Positions 35,516 through 46,738 are shown, counted from the first letter of the stretch. The stretch is 64,000 nt of DNA from Sweltsa coloradensis (GCA_024449915.1 JAMZAV010000112.1:1364001-1428000), one strand, 5' to 3'. Numbers and translations: made by a program. The notes: generated by a model not told the origin, from the sequence alone.

Positions 35516-36306
35516 TAAAGTGTTATGTTCTTTACAAGTTATGTTACGGCCTAGGCCTAGATATTAGAGTTTCTCCCAATATCCTTGAGTGTCTCGTTAG
35601 CAGCCCTGAGCACGGGAATGTTACATAACGATATTTTCTCCATTGGAGATAAATTACTCAATAGATAAGACATCGATAGAAACCACTAGAATGTCGTTGA
35701 AATATTAAGTTCGGAATAATAGCTCAGTTTAATTCTTCCGGACGTTTAAACGTTATCATCATTGATTTAAAATAGGGGACGGGAATTAAGTTCACATTAA
35801 ACTCAGCGAAGCGGTGAATAATACGGTGTTAAAATTCTCATTTTCATTTCCACTAACTCGGTGAGTTACGAGGGGGGTGGGGGGAATTACCATTTAGAAT
35901 GGGGGATTAGGCCTAGGAGGCAGATACCGTACGCCTCCACTCACTGCAAGGAGCTAGGACGGGTACCCGGTAGCTGGATCGGGTTTCAACTGAAAGGTTG
36001 CGATTCCCGCGGTTAGTTAAACGAGGGAGCTGGAGCGACCGAGTGTCTCCATTCAACTCGAACGGTTCTCATTCTGTGATTCTGTCTGTCTATCTATCTG
36101 TCTGTCTGTCTGTACGTCGAAAATCAGCCGAACCGCTGAACAGATTGGGCTGAAATTTTAAACAGACATCCGGTACGAAATTATTGAGAACTGCTAACAA
36201 AATCAACTAGATCCATTGCGATTTAATCCTACAATAAATAAAAATGTGATTTTTAAAATATCGATAGCATTTGTTTAGTAGCGGCTAGCTATCGGGACAA
36301 CATCTA
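35516..36306. other. Unassigned; short CTGT repeat
   Basis: A TCTGTCTGTC/TATC patch at 36084-36112 is followed by GCCGAACCGCTGAAC and GGGCTGAAATTTTA. This kind of text is seen in several dispersed non-autonomous elements here, but borders cannot be set. Confidence 0.35.
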
Positions 36307-36400
36307 CGTGGCTTGCATGGCCTATTAGTAAGCATTTAGCCTACCACACGGAGGGTCGAGGTTCGATACCCGTTAGCTCGAACTTTTTTATATTTTTACA
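36307..36400 (+). mobile_element. tRNA-headed SINE-like sequence (single copy)
   Basis: A-box-like TGGCCTATTAGTAAGCA and a clear B box GAGGTTCGATACCCG. Downstream is a T-rich body. The anticodon arm is poor, so it is not a functional tRNA gene. No second copy was seen in the window. Confidence 0.45.
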
Positions 36401-36533
36401 CCCACATTATTTTTGAGGGGTGTTAAATGGGAAATAAAACTTAGGTGATTTTGTTTTATCTTGGAAATTTGTTAATGTTTCACGCTAATACGTTTTGAAC
36501 ACGATTCGCATTTCAAATGTTCAATTTAAATAT

Positions 36534-36711
36534 CTAGGGAAACGCCAAAGTCGTTGTTAAACGAGTGAGTGAGCCATGTGTTGAGTACCCGGTATCATTC
36601 CTCATACTGGGCTAGATCCTTAGGTATAGTGGAGGAAATGGGATGTTCCCGGGTACTAAACACTTGGCTCACTCACTCACTCGTTTAACAACGACTTTGG
36701 CGTTTCCCTAG
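36534..36711. mobile_element. Fold-back element with CTAGGGAAACGCC ends
   Basis: 178 bp with arms of about 60 bp (left 36534-36592, right about 36650-36711). The ends are CTAGGGAAACGCCAAAGTCG and its complement (with one T difference), and the arms include AACGAGTGAGTGAGCCA. The middle has ACTGGGCTAGATCC and GGAGGAAATGGGATG. Related partial copies: 59857-60002, 49433-49505 and a relic at 12926-12966. Confidence 0.85.
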
Positions 36712-37220
36712 TAGTAAAAAGCCGAAAGGTCTGTTCGTTGGACCTGCTCGACTTTGCTCTAAGATCACTTTAGAGTAGGTTGAATTTAGGCCACACCCAC
36801 GCTCGAGGAAGTTAGATCACTTACTCTTGTGTTTTGAGACGAACGCATTTTGGGACGAAAATCGACTCTAATCTGTTCTAAAAAAAATATCATTCCAAAA
36901 AGAAAAAAATCGTTCGCATTTATTGGCAAAATATTATTTAAACTTCCAGCAAACGAGGAAGCCATTTTTATTTAAATAACCCGCGTAATTCGCTATTAAA
37001 TCGAACTTGCTCTAACTTGCTCTAAGTCGCTCCTCCTAAAATGTAAGAGCACGAAAATCATGATCTTTCTGCTCTAGATCAAGTTGCTCGAGTCAAAAAA
37101 ATGCAATTCGTGAAAGTGATCTCGTGAATCGAACGGCTATTTCGTTATACGAGCAGATCTGAGCAGTTAGAGCAGGTCCAACGAACAGACCTGAAGACTG
37201 AGATATTTAATTGTTTACAA
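36712..37220. other. Unassigned, with GAACAGACCT inverted motif
   Basis: Near 36725-36755 (GGTCTGTTCGTTGGACCTGC) and 37165-37192 (GCAGGTCCAACGAACAGACC) are complementary 20-mers about 430 bp apart, so this whole stretch may be one TIR element. The interior is AT-rich without coding. Confidence 0.6.
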
Positions 37221-37799
37221 CTAGGCCGCTTCGCAAACGCTTTTTTAGTCGCGTTGATGGATGAGCTTTTTTTGTAAGTTTTTAGTTTGCGTGGGGTCTC
37301 TTTACTTTTGCAAGAGCATTTTGAACGCATTGTAGGGGATTGTTGTCAAGTTTCTATTGTTACTTGTTAATTGTTATTATGTACCTCAAAAAACTCATTT
37401 TTAAACCTTTATTCTATGGATTCTGGCTAACTTTTTCAACTTTTTCTTTCATAAAGCAATACATAACCATTACCTTAATGTACATGTAAAATATGAACGT
37501 TGTAGCCCCACTCGTTTGGTCAGAATCGGCCCAAATGTCACGAAAATATCGCACTAAAAATCGAAAAAAATCGTAAAAGGACGATATTCATGAGAAATAT
37601 TTCTTTGATTGTACCCAAAAAAATACACCTCTTAAGTAAAGAGATTTCGAAGGTCCCCTTCAATTTTCATCAAGATCGGATATGCCGTTTGCCTGGTAGA
37701 GAGCGAACAAACCGACAAAAAACAAAAACAAAAAACAAACATTGGAGCTAAATTTTATGAAGGGTCAGTGAAATTGAAGTATTTGCTTCTCTCATCCAA
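37221..37799 (-). mobile_element. Helentron-like subfamily B, full-length short copy
   Basis: Minus strand: 5' TTGGATGAG at 37799; 3' end CTCATCCATCAACGCGAC, AAAAAAGCGTTTGCG, AAGCGGCCTAG at 37221. The stem AACGC/GCGTT is perfect. At 579 bp it has one fewer internal module than the 741-771-bp copies. Confidence 0.8.
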
Positions 37800-38587
37800 A
37801 AATCAAACATGTTTTTGTTATTTTTCACCCTGCGATAGATAACTGAAACATATGCCTTCTTTTCCATTTAAGTCACATTTTGTTTCTTGCGAGTGCGAGT
37901 TTTCGAGCTCGATATAATAAATAATAGTAACTTGATCGATTTCTTATAGGAATCATCTCTCTGATAAAGTACACAACATTCATCTCCAGTGATAGAAAAT
38001 GTAGACCAAGATTGACAAGTCCGAAACCACCAGATTCGTGGTGTTCTAACTCGTGCATATTTAGTTGTGATTACGAGCCTGGTCCAGTAGTGCACAATGA
38101 TGATTCCAAGTTTCGCTCGGTCTCGAGCTGAATGCAGCCATTGAACTCCACAAAACAGCCTTAGGAAGGAAAGAGTCCTCGACAACTAAATTACACTCGT
38201 CATTTTAGCAATGTAAGTTTTAGCTTATTTCAATTTTTATGATTGCATCATAGTATCGTGATATCTCCTCTTGTAGACGACCAAGGTTACTTACGAGTTT
38301 TTCTTCTACCAAACTTAAGCGCAGTGCAAGTGAAGGCCCAGTTTTTCTTCTAATTAACTCGATCCGCACATACCCCCAAAAAAAATATTAATTGCAAGAA
38401 AAAAAAAACTTTTTTACCAGTAGGTAAGATATGTTTTAAAACCAAAACACACTTTTGGTTTTTTTTATACGATTTCAAATATGAATTTTGTTTTGAAATC
38501 GGTTCAGTGTCTGGTTCTATAAATCGAAAATAGAAATTTACGATATGTGCCGTTTGTGGGGATGTGGAGTGAGTTAATTAATTTTGA
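37800..38587. other. Unassigned; 105-residue minus-strand ORF without family
   Basis: The ORF at 37868-38185 has no resemblance that I recognise. Nothing else is supported. Confidence 0.35.
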
Positions 38588-38800
38588 GTGGCTCGTTGGT
38601 CTTGTGGTTAGCCTACCTGCTTCCAATGCAGAAGGTCCAGGGTTCGATTCCCGTCAAAGTCTGAAGTTTTTTAACATCTGATTTGGACTTAAAGTCCATC
38701 TTCTTGTCTTAGGAGTGAAACGGTGACTTTGGAGCTGTCCTAGCAACAAAGCACATAATAAATTCAGAGTTGTTCTGAATCGGCCTTTTGTTGATCCGCG
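38588..38800 (+). mobile_element. tRNA-Gly-like SINE, copy 2
   Basis: A better preserved head than copy 1: GGCTCGTTGGTCTTGTGGTT, CCTGCTTCCAATGCAGAAGG (anticodon TCC) and CCAGGGTTCGATTCCCG. The tail has CCTAGCAACAAAGCACATAA and GAGTTGTTCTGAATCGG, matching 1070-1120. Confidence 0.85.
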
Positions 38801-38859
38801 GGTGTTCGCAGTTCGCACTGTCCATACCACTGATGCTATAATATGTCATATTAAAAAAT

Positions 38860-38986
38860 ATCGACTTTTGGTTGGTTATCGCTCACTCGTCGATGGCGTC
38901 GGGCTATAGGTTGGCTTGGTCGCTTTGATTTACTGCCATCCACTGAAAATAGGTATATAACTGAGTGGGTAGACTCTAAATACAAT

Positions 38987-39021
<35 letters not shown>

Positions 39022-39062
39022 CTTGTTTATTTATTTATTTATTTATTTATTAATTTATTTAA
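38860..39062 (+). mobile_element. LINE/SINE 3' end with (TTTA)n tail
   Basis: GGTTGGCTTGGTCGCTTTGA, TTTACTGCCATCCACTGAAA, TATATAACTGAGTGGGTAGA and CTCTAAATACAATTTATT, then about 18 TTTA units. It is the plus-strand counterpart of the insertion at 16497-16615. Confidence 0.75.
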
Positions 39063-40014
39063 ATAGTTATCTCTGGATCGCACTTACCTCAAAGTTTCTT
39101 TGGAAAAATGTTCATTATTATTCTTGGTCAAATCGAGATATACGATACCAGCTAACATGACATAATAGACATCGCAGACTAGGGCAACTAGGCTAAAGAG
39201 GGAATTGTGCCCTACAATGGCCTTCTCGCCAAGTGGCGAAAAAATACACTAAAATAAAAATAAATTTAAATAGGGCAACATCACAATAATTATTATAACG
39301 TAGACTCATTAGGTAATTGAATTGCTCAATTCGTTTCTTCCCATGAAATAATATGCTCTGTATAACTATTAGCATCTGTTCATTTGAGTGGATAAATGCG
39401 CTAATCAGGTTTGCCCCGACGTCTTCTACACAAGTCTACACTAATCATCAAGAGTTGGCCAACTCTGTTCACAATACGGGCATGCCGCTGTTTGCTTCGA
39501 GTTCTGTTTCTGAAGCGAAGCGGGTGATTAGTCCCACTCCCGTCCACAATCAGCTGAGCCAGCGAGAGCCACAGTTTAACCAACTAGAGCTAGAGCTAGA
39601 GCTAGATATAGATAATTATGATTAGATTGGAAATGCCCGAAAATACGCGAAACCAAAGAAAATGGTGCGAAAATGTTTGGAATTGTGTTTAGAGTCAATG
39701 AAGGAAAATTGCGATTTTGTATGTTGTTCGTTTCTGAAATAAGCCTGTGAAAAACGCTACCCGTGTGGTTTCAAATGTGCAAACTCCAAAGTATCGTTTA
39801 TTGTATATAATAATAGTGTAATAGATGATAATATCTTATTAATTAAACAATTACTTATAACAAATATTGTGCATTTCTAATATTTTACAAATACCCTAAT
39901 TACTTTTAAATAAATAACATGGTGAAATTGAAATGATGGATGATAGGCCTATAGTTCAAAATTCATGGGATGGTGATGAACGATAACAATTAATGTGTCA
40001 GGATAACGATAACA
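39063..40014. other. Unassigned; (GAGCTA)n patch
   Basis: A short AGAGCTAGAGCTAGAGCTAG run at about 39586-39606 ends a 90-residue ORF (39353-39625). The ORF has no family match and no splice support. Confidence 0.35.
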
Positions 40015-40798
40015 CTAGGAAAAAAGCTTAAGTCCGCCGCGTTGTTGGATGAGCGTAATTGGTGCATTGAGCTGCATGTGTTATGCGATTTTCTGTTGTC
40101 TGTGAAAAAATCATTACTTAGTTGAAGATTTTTTTAAAATTTAAATTAAATTAAATGGAAAATTAACCTAAATTTTAATTTTTTTAAATTAATTGTAATT
40201 TAAAAAAAGGAGAAAAAATCGTAATATTGAAATTTTCATAAGAAATAATTATTCAATTTCGCACAAATTTTACACAAATATATGAATTTATAAAATTAAG
40301 GTTCTGTGAAAAAAATTTTACAATAGGATAAAGCATATAGGTGTTATAAGTCAAAGAATTGTTTTAAAAAAGAAAAAAAACGTAAAATTTCGATTTTCAT
40401 GAGAAATAGTTTTTTGATTGCGCTCAAATTTCACACGAATACATAAATTCATAAAATTAAGGTTCTGTGAAAAAATCATTAAAATCGGACAAAGCATGTA
40501 GGTGTTATAAGCTGAAGAAATTTTTTTTAAATCGAAAAAAATCGTAAAATTGTGATTTTCATGAGAAATAATTTTTCGATTGCGCTCAAAAACGTGGCAG
40601 TTCTTCGTTCAGAGATTTCAAAGGCCTCCATAAAATTTCATCGCAATTGGAGGATCGGTTTAGCCGGAATCGTGTTAACAGACACACAAAAATACAGAAA
40701 AAAAAAAAAGAAAAAAAAAAAAACATTCCGGATTTTTTTCTCCAGTGTAGTGAAATGGAATCTTCGCTTCGCTCGCTACGCTCGCTACGCTCATCCAA
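40015..40798 (-). mobile_element. Helentron-like subfamily A, full-length copy 1
   Basis: 784 bp, minus orientation. 5' end TTGGATGAGCGTAGCGAGCG at 40798, with two AGCGTAGCG units; 3' end TACGCTCATCCAACAACGCG then TAAGCTTTTTTCCTAG at 40015. Several internal modules of about 160 bp. The 3' stem is slightly degraded (AAGCTT instead of AAGCGT). Only 283 bp separates it from the next copy in the same orientation. Confidence 0.85.
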
Positions 40799-41081
40799 AA
40801 ATAAGTAAAATACCTTTGTTATGTAAGCGTTTATTACAAGACGTTTATAAAAAAGTACAATGTTGGAGGTTAAGAATTCCAAACTCAAAAGAGGGTTTTT
40901 TCATCGGCAAATGTCTGTAAAACTTTTGAACTTTGCTGGGGAAAAATAATAATGAATTAACCAATATGTTTTCTTTTTTCTTTTCGTGATTTTTTTTTCT
41001 CTTTTTTCTTTATCCTTCTTTATCTTACTATGTTAATCATTTTTATAACTGTATACTATAGAAGTTCAATAAGTAAATAAA

Positions 41082-41866
41082 CTAGGAAAACGCTTAAGTC
41101 CCGCCGCGTTTTTGGATGAGCGTATTTGGTGCATTGAGCTGCCATGTGTTATGCGAATTTTCTGTTGTTCTGTGGCAAAATCATAACTTAGTTGAAATTT
41201 TTTTTAAATTAAATTAAATTAAATAAAAATTAACTTAATTTTTTTAATTTTTTTTAATTAATCGTAATTGTTTAAAAAAACGTAAAATTGCGATTTTCAT
41301 AAGAAATAATTTCTCGATTGCGCTCAAATTTTACACTAATATATAAATTCATAAAATAAAGGTTCTGCGAAAAAATGATTACGATCGGATAAAGCATGTA
41401 GGTGTTATAAGTCAAAGAGTTGTTTAAAAAAAGAAAAAACCTGTAAAATTTCGATTTTTATGATAAATATTTTTTCAATTATGCTCAAATTTCACAAAAA
41501 TATCTAAATTCATAAAATAAAGGTTCTGTGAAAAAATCATAAAAATCGGATAAAGTATGCAGGTGCGATAAGTCGAAGAAATTTTTAAAAATTGAAAAAA
41601 ATCGTAAAATTGCGATTTTCATGGGAAAAAATTTTCCGATTGCGCTCAAAAACGTGGCAGTTCTAAGTTCAGAGATTTCGAAGGCCTCCATAAAATTTCA
41701 TCGCAATCGGATTATCGGTTTAGCCGGAATCGTGTGGACAAACAGACAAAAATACAAAAAAAAAAAAGAAAGAAAAAAAAAAAAAAAAAAACATTCCGGA
41801 TTTTTTTCTCCAGTGTAGTGAAATGGAATCTTCGCTTCGCTCGCTACGCTCGCTACGCTCATCCAA
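41082..41866 (-). mobile_element. Helentron-like subfamily A, full-length copy 2
   Basis: 785 bp, same orientation and organisation as 40015-40798. 5' flank ATTTA before TTGGATGAGCG... at 41866; 3' end AACGCGGCGGGACTTAAGCG then TTTTCCTAG at 41082. The A-rich run at 41757-41790 sits between the 5' block and the ATTCCGG box. Confidence 0.85.
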
Positions 41867-42805
41867 TAAACTACAACAAGGTCCAATTGTAAGAAAAGCA
41901 TTGTATCAATATGAACGGGGTTTAGGTCAATGTTGTTTACTTTTACTCAACTATAGCTTGAATATATATATTGGCCTACAAAACAAAAACGTACAACATT
42001 ATCAAACACAGAACACGACAGATATCGAATGAAACAAATGTACATAGGTCTAAAATATTACTACTTTTCTTTGTTACGTTTTGGTAGACGTCTAAAAGCA
42101 ATTCTTTATTCAGAAAGAGCTGGTGTCAAGTTTGAATTCTAATCATTTCAATGTTCTTGTTCAAGATTACATCTAATTATGAAGATGTTAGCAACTTTTT
42201 ATACAGGAATATATTGCAAACTATTAATTAAAATATGTTTCATGTGTTGATCTTAAACTGTTACGTGAAATGTGACCAAATAAATTATTTCCTTGCTCAA
42301 TAAGTCAATTATGTATTTTCAGCAAGTTTATGGTCGTGAATGTGTTGTTGTAAGGGGAACTGAGTAGAGTGTTATTGTGCTAGGCTTCACCATTAACCTT
42401 TCCCCAGCCCATAAGAAAGAATGTCCGTATCGATCTTGTCTAACGCAGACTTGAAGGCTGGTTGATTGCCGAGAGCAGTTTAGCCAAGGCATCTGATACC
42501 CACGTCAAACGAGACTTGGCGCATTATTAAACGAGGATTAAAATTATGTCTTCAGAACCCTTACAAGTTTCGCGATTGTTGGCATATTGAAGAAGAGGCT
42601 TTCACGATTAAAATCATTTTAATAATACTCAATTTAGATATTGTATGACGCGTATTTGCATTGCTGGCAATTAAGCGAGAAACGGAAGCTTACGCACCAA
42701 TATAATATTCAGGGCCTACCATTAAAATACCAATATCAACCATCGTCACCATAAGTATAAAGATGAAAAAAGTGTCATTAATAAAACGGTTATTGTTTTT
42801 TTTAA
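41867..42805. other. Unassigned
   Basis: No supported gene or repeat. Confidence 0.35.
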
Positions 42806-43285
42806 ACCGTTGTTTTATACGAGGTTCTTAGGGCAAACCGTTGTGTTATACGAGGTTCCAAGGACAAACCGTTGTTTTATACGAGGTTCCAAGGAAAACC
42901 GTTGTTTTATACGAGGTTCCAAGGACAAACCGTTGTTTATACGAGGTTCCAAGGACAAACAATTGTGTTTTCCAAGGACAAACAGTTGTTTTATACGAGA
43001 TTCTTAGGATAAATCGCTGTTTTATAAGAGGTTCTAACCACATACAGTTGTTTTATACGAGATTCCAAGGACATACCGTTGTTTTAAACGAGGTTCCAAG
43101 GACAAACCGTTGTTTTATACGAGGTTCCAAGGACATCCTGTTTTTAATACGATGTGCCAAGGACATACTGTTGTTGTATACAAGGTTCCAAGGACATACC
43201 GTTGTTTTATACGAGGTTCCAAGGACATACATTTGTTTTATACCTGGTTCTAAAGACAAACGTTGTTTTATACGAGGTTTCAAAA
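42806..43285. repeat. 31-bp minisatellite, about 15 units
   Basis: Unit: CCGTTGTTTTATACGAGGTT, then CCAAGGACAAA. Three units make 93 bp, so one frame can read through and cycle VVLYEVPRTN, RCFIRGSKDK and LFYTRFQGQT. The long open frames on both strands here are this effect, not a gene. Confidence 0.97.
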
Positions 43286-43535
43286 ACTATTTGCAACATA
43301 AGAAATGTTTGTGACATTTCGACAAATGCATGCGTTTCAAGTATCTAAATAGGTGTTTTGTAGTAATCGTACTTGTAAATGGGAATGTCCGAGGGAGAAT
43401 CAATCCCTTGCATTCATATAAACCATTAGAAAACTTTGGCCCAAACTTTCAGTAAGGATTGCCAGTGGCGTGTATCGACGTGCGTGTAGCGGCCTGCACT
43501 GTAACGACTCGGCCAGAGATAAGAACGGAACTCAC

Positions 43536-43618
43536 CTATCTTGGTACTCGAGGCGGTCAGGAACAGGCTCAAGTAGATCAGGTAAGATAGCGCGGTCATG
43601 ATGCCTCCCAGTTGTGAT
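43536..43618 (-). CDS. Candidate exon: signal peptide or membrane helix
   Basis: Minus strand: acceptor TTTCTTGTCGTTCTAG, then ATCACAACTGGGAGGCATC, an ATG at 43599, and MTALSYLIYLSLFLTASSTK followed by I and a donor AGATAG/GTGAGT (43535-43530, near consensus). Hydrophobic core 4-16 followed by small residues suits a signal peptide with cleavage near ASS; a membrane helix is also possible because the frame is open upstream to the acceptor. The coding part ends in phase 1. Both splice sites are good, which is the main support. The next exon is not certain: the open frame at 27335 could continue in phase, but that would need a 16-kb intron. Confidence 0.35.
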
Positions 43619-43974
43619 CTAGAACGACAAGAAACAAGGGTTTTATTATACGTTATGGAAATGCATTGCATGTATGGACACATTATGTATCGAGGTTGAG
43701 AGACAAATGGCTTCGAGTGTCCCTGTAAGATATTGCAGGTTCCACGAGGTACGCTGTACAAACTGGGGCGGGTTGAAGGACATCCATATCATATATCCCT
43801 CAATCGTAGATGTCTAATCTTGGCGTTTCTTTCTTCGTTCTCGTTCCATTCCTTCGTTCTCTACGTTACTGTTTATCTTTTATTTTTTATTGACGGCACA
43901 ACTACTGAACTACCTGTGTTGAAGCTCTAGTCTAATATATTTGAAGCAGGTTTAGAGACGGTTTATTTCATTAT
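43619..43974. other. Unassigned, likely intron if the exon at 43536 is real
   Basis: No repeat recognised. Confidence 0.3.
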
Positions 43975-44285
43975 CTAACTAGCTGACCCGTCGCGCGTTG
44001 CTGCGACGTTGTTGTGTTGTAGAAACTTTTCCCGTAAAAAAATACATATGTGCCAGTTTCATGGAGATCGGATGAATGGTGTAGTCTATATATATAAAAA
44101 CGAATGTATCCTCTTTGCAGGCACCGCACCACGTGGAAGAGTAACAACAAAATGGATAGCATAGAAACCTTCCCCGTGACAAAATACATATATGTGCCAA
44201 GTTTCATGGAGATCAGATGAATGGTGTAGTAATGCATAAAGGACAAACACACAGATAGACAGACATTTGTTTTTATATATAGAGT
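43975..44285 (+). mobile_element. Dispersed repeat with CTGACCCGTCGCGCG start
   Basis: Begins AACTAGCTGACCCGTCGCGC. It holds a direct duplication (GTGCCAGTTTCATGGAGATC and GTGCCAAGTTTCATGGAGAT, about 140 bp apart), and ends with GATAGACAGACATTTG, TTTTTATATATAGAG. This layout is seen in many invertebrate genomes as a non-autonomous repeat. I cannot assign the class; there is no other full copy here. Confidence 0.5.
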
Positions 44286-44359
44286 GATAGATGTAGATCA
44301 CATTCAGCTCTCTACATTGATAGTAACGCTGTGTACCGAACATAACAATGCAGTCGTGT

Positions 44360-44735
44360 GGTCTAGTGGCCTAATGGGTAATGGTATAGTGGTTAGTGGT
44401 CTAGTGTTCAAGTAGTTTTGTGGTCTAGAGGTCAAGTGTTCTAGTGGTCTAAAGGTCAAGTGTTCTAATGGTATAGTGTTCTAGTGGTTTAGAGGTCTAG
44501 TGGTCTAGAGGTGTACTGCTACTGGTCTACTAGTAAAGGGGTCTAGAGTGGTCTAGTAATTTAGTGGTCTAGTGGTCTAGTGGTCTAGTGGTCTAGTAAT
44601 ATAGATGTCTAGTAGTAAAGTGGTTTGTTAATCTAGTGGTCAAGTGGTCTACTGGTCTACTAGTAAAGAGTTCTATAGTGGTCTAGTAATCTAATGGTCT
44701 AGAGGTCTAGTGGATTTTATGGTCTAGTGGTTCAT
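44360..44735. repeat. Degenerate GGTCTAGT minisatellite
   Basis: Dozens of GTGGTCTA/GTGGTCAA-type octamers with variable spacing. Simple-sequence slippage is the likely origin. Confidence 0.9.
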
Positions 44736-44889
44736 GCTCTGGCCAACTTGTTTAGTCCCTGGTCGGGGTGATATGTTGCTGCTGCATTACCTAAACACTG
44801 AATGTTTCGGTTCTGATTTTTGTATTAGTATTAGTATTAGTAGTTTTAGGGAGCTTTAACAGCTAAGATTATTCGCGCCTCCAAGATAA

Positions 44890-45215
44890 AACCATTTCTA
44901 TACGTGTGAGCTACCACCATATATACTTCTTTCCAGGGGGAGGAACGTAAGGGTGACGCGGGGGGACAAGGGGTGGACATGCATGTGCTGGTCAGAACCA
45001 GCCACAAGCGTATGGGGAGGGCAGGGGTTCCCCCACGTCGTGGTCGTCTTCGTCTGTGTCATCATCCGTCCGTGTTGTCATTGTCGTCGCCGTCGGGGAG
45101 GTAGTCAAAGGGAAGGGGAAAGTTCCCCGAAGACGACCCAGTGCTTACCATTAGTTTCAGGGAGTGCTACTCACGGGCCAAACCACGAGAAGGTTGCGAG
45201 TTGGACTTTGATGGC
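44890..45215 (-). mobile_element. Family H relative, diverged minus copy
   Basis: Minus strand: CTCGTGGTTTGGCCCGTGAG, CACTCCCTGAAACTAATGG, then GGGGAACTTTCCCC, and TTACGTTCCTCCCCCTGG near its far end. This matches the order of copy 1. The interior differs (GAC-rich). Confidence 0.6.
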
Positions 45216-45429
45216 CCATCTGATTCTCGTAGAACTGATAGCAAGATTTAATCAAGACGGCTGGGAGACCCCTTGAAAGGACGATTTCGAGTTATTTCCA
45301 ATTCACAATTAAAACCGTTTTGAGTCAAAATGTTTACGGGCCGAATAGTATAAGTAAATTTTCTATTGTTTCATGCTCTTACAGGTTTTACTAGATACGG
45401 TTTGAACTGCTAAATGTAATCCGCGATTG

Positions 45430-45860
45430 ATGGAGTTAAATTCCATTTCGACCTGGTGTTTTTTAAAAGATGCCTCAGCGTCGCCATGACTTCGACGTGT
45501 GCGCGCGCATCATCCAGAGCCGCGTGTTGAGAAACGACGATAGTAGGCACCCCCGCCTCCAACCCCCTCCGGCCAAAGGAGTGCTCGGCCGACGTGCTTT
45601 TTCTTTCCGAGTTGTTCACCTATGGAACGACCTGCCGCCCGCCCTCAAAGACTGCCCAGTGAGTCATTTCCCTTCCCTGTGCAAGGAGCACTTGTGGAAG
45701 AACCAACTACATGTGCCTCCAGTAAGGCTCTTCGCGGCATAAGATTTCTTTACAGATTTTATGTGTTCTAGAAAAATATTTACTAGCGCCGACGCCGTTT
45801 CTTGTTGTTTTTTATTGTATAATGACAAGGATAAACAATAAAATACAAGTAAAACAAACG
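45430..45860 (+). mobile_element. LINE 3' fragment
   Basis: C-terminal ORF end (45470-45742) followed by a short 3' UTR with TTTTTTATTGTATAATGACA, AGGATAAACAATAAAATAC. 5' truncated. Confidence 0.65.
45470..45742 (+). pseudogene. LINE reverse transcriptase C-terminal tail
   Basis: The frame reads ARIIQSRVLRNDDSRHPRLQ, then GRRAFSFRVVHLWNDLPPAL and PSLCKEHLWK. The R-x-FSFR..HLWNDLP pattern with a following FK/LCKxHLW is the conserved C-terminus of jockey/CR1-like LINE ORF2 proteins. There is no catalytic domain. The first Met is incidental. Confidence 0.65.
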
Positions 45861-46075
45861 CGCCTGAACCAGGAGCAGAAAGCGGAAACTTCTGTACGGG
45901 AATCAGTATATTTCACACAGGGAAATTGATAAAACACTCGATGTATTATTAAAACCCTTGATATTTGTCTCTAGAGCGGACGCATTTGATTCAACACCCA
46001 GAATATTAGTCGTAAACTGTACATACATGCAAATATTATCAATACAATATGGAATGTAAATATAGCGATGGGCAC

Positions 46076-46154
46076 CCTTGTCTAAGTCTCTAGCAAGAAT
46101 TTCCAATGGTATTTCTCTGCCATCGTACAAGGCGTGAAGAAAGGGAAAGTCCAC
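46076..46154 (-). CDS. Candidate exon 2 of an unrecognised gene
   Basis: Minus strand: AG at 46156-46155, then GTGGACTTTCCC reading VDFPFLHALYDGREIPLEIL, ARDLDKG, with a possible donor AAGG/GTGCCC at 46075. It starts in phase 0, matching the end of the candidate exon at 46532-46738. The frame stays open to 45903, so the end is uncertain. The acceptor tract is weak in pyrimidines. I do not recognise the family. Confidence 0.25.
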
Positions 46155-46185
46155 CTCAGAAACATCGGCTATAGTAAGATGTAAG

Positions 46186-46345
46186 TAGTTTCCGAAGCTA
46201 GGCGAAGAACCCCCCTGCCCCCCCCCCCATCATCAACGACTACAAAGACTACGATTACGATTAAACGAACGATGACAAAGACGACAGTGACGTGAGAAAC
46301 ACTTAATTCCTCCCAATGCCTTGCTCCACATCCCTTAGGCTAGAC
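46186..46345. mobile_element. Family H GAC-rich relative inside the predicted intron
   Basis: TAGTTTCCGAAGCTAGGCGA, poly-C, then ACGAACGATGACAAAGACGA and GTGACGTGAGAAAC, matching 30235-30400 in order. Confidence 0.5.
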
Positions 46346-46531
46346 GGTAGCGCATAATAACATGTAACTAATCACAATTTTTCAACAATAAATGAGATTC
46401 AAGAAAATTAAAAATGGACATCCCAATACACAAATTGCTAACACATGCTTTTACCCAGTGGTTCGTCTGAGTGATTCGGACGATCTTGCAACAATCATAC
46501 AATTTATTGAGATGATAGTCCTTGTACTTAC

Positions 46532-46738
46532 ATTGTTGATCGGCTCCTCATCATAACCCGCCTCAGTCTCCGCAGATATACCCGGCTCGCTCACATACAT
46601 TAAAGATGCGCTTCCTATGAAACAGATATCGAGCTTTGCCTTATAAAAAGCCCAATACATCCCTAATGGATTCCTGCAGGATACGATCCGACCCCCGACC
46701 CATCTCATTACCCAGTCCGAAACCTTAAGCTGGGCCAT
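46532..46738 (-). CDS. Candidate first coding exon of an unrecognised gene
   Basis: Starts at an ATG with good context (GTTATGG) that has an in-frame TAA two codons upstream. It reads MAQLKVSDWVMRWVGG, SCRNPLGMYWAFYKAKLDIC, FIGSASLMYVSEPG, then an acidic end AETEAGYDEEPINN. After 69 codons there is a strong donor AAT/GTAAGT (46531-46526). A TATA box lies at 46796-46791 on the same strand. Together the start context, TATA box, donor and balanced composition set this apart from the repeat ORFs. I do not recognise the family. The middle segment (YWAFYK to MYVS) is mildly hydrophobic but not a clear membrane span. Confidence 0.35.

Noticed and set aside
37868..38185. 105-residue minus-strand ORF as a mariner transposase piece
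   Set aside because: I looked for the DD34D-type catalytic context and the conserved C-terminal motif and found neither.
42806..43285. CRISPR-like array
   Set aside because: Units are contiguous 31-bp repeats with no unique spacers, and the context is eukaryotic.
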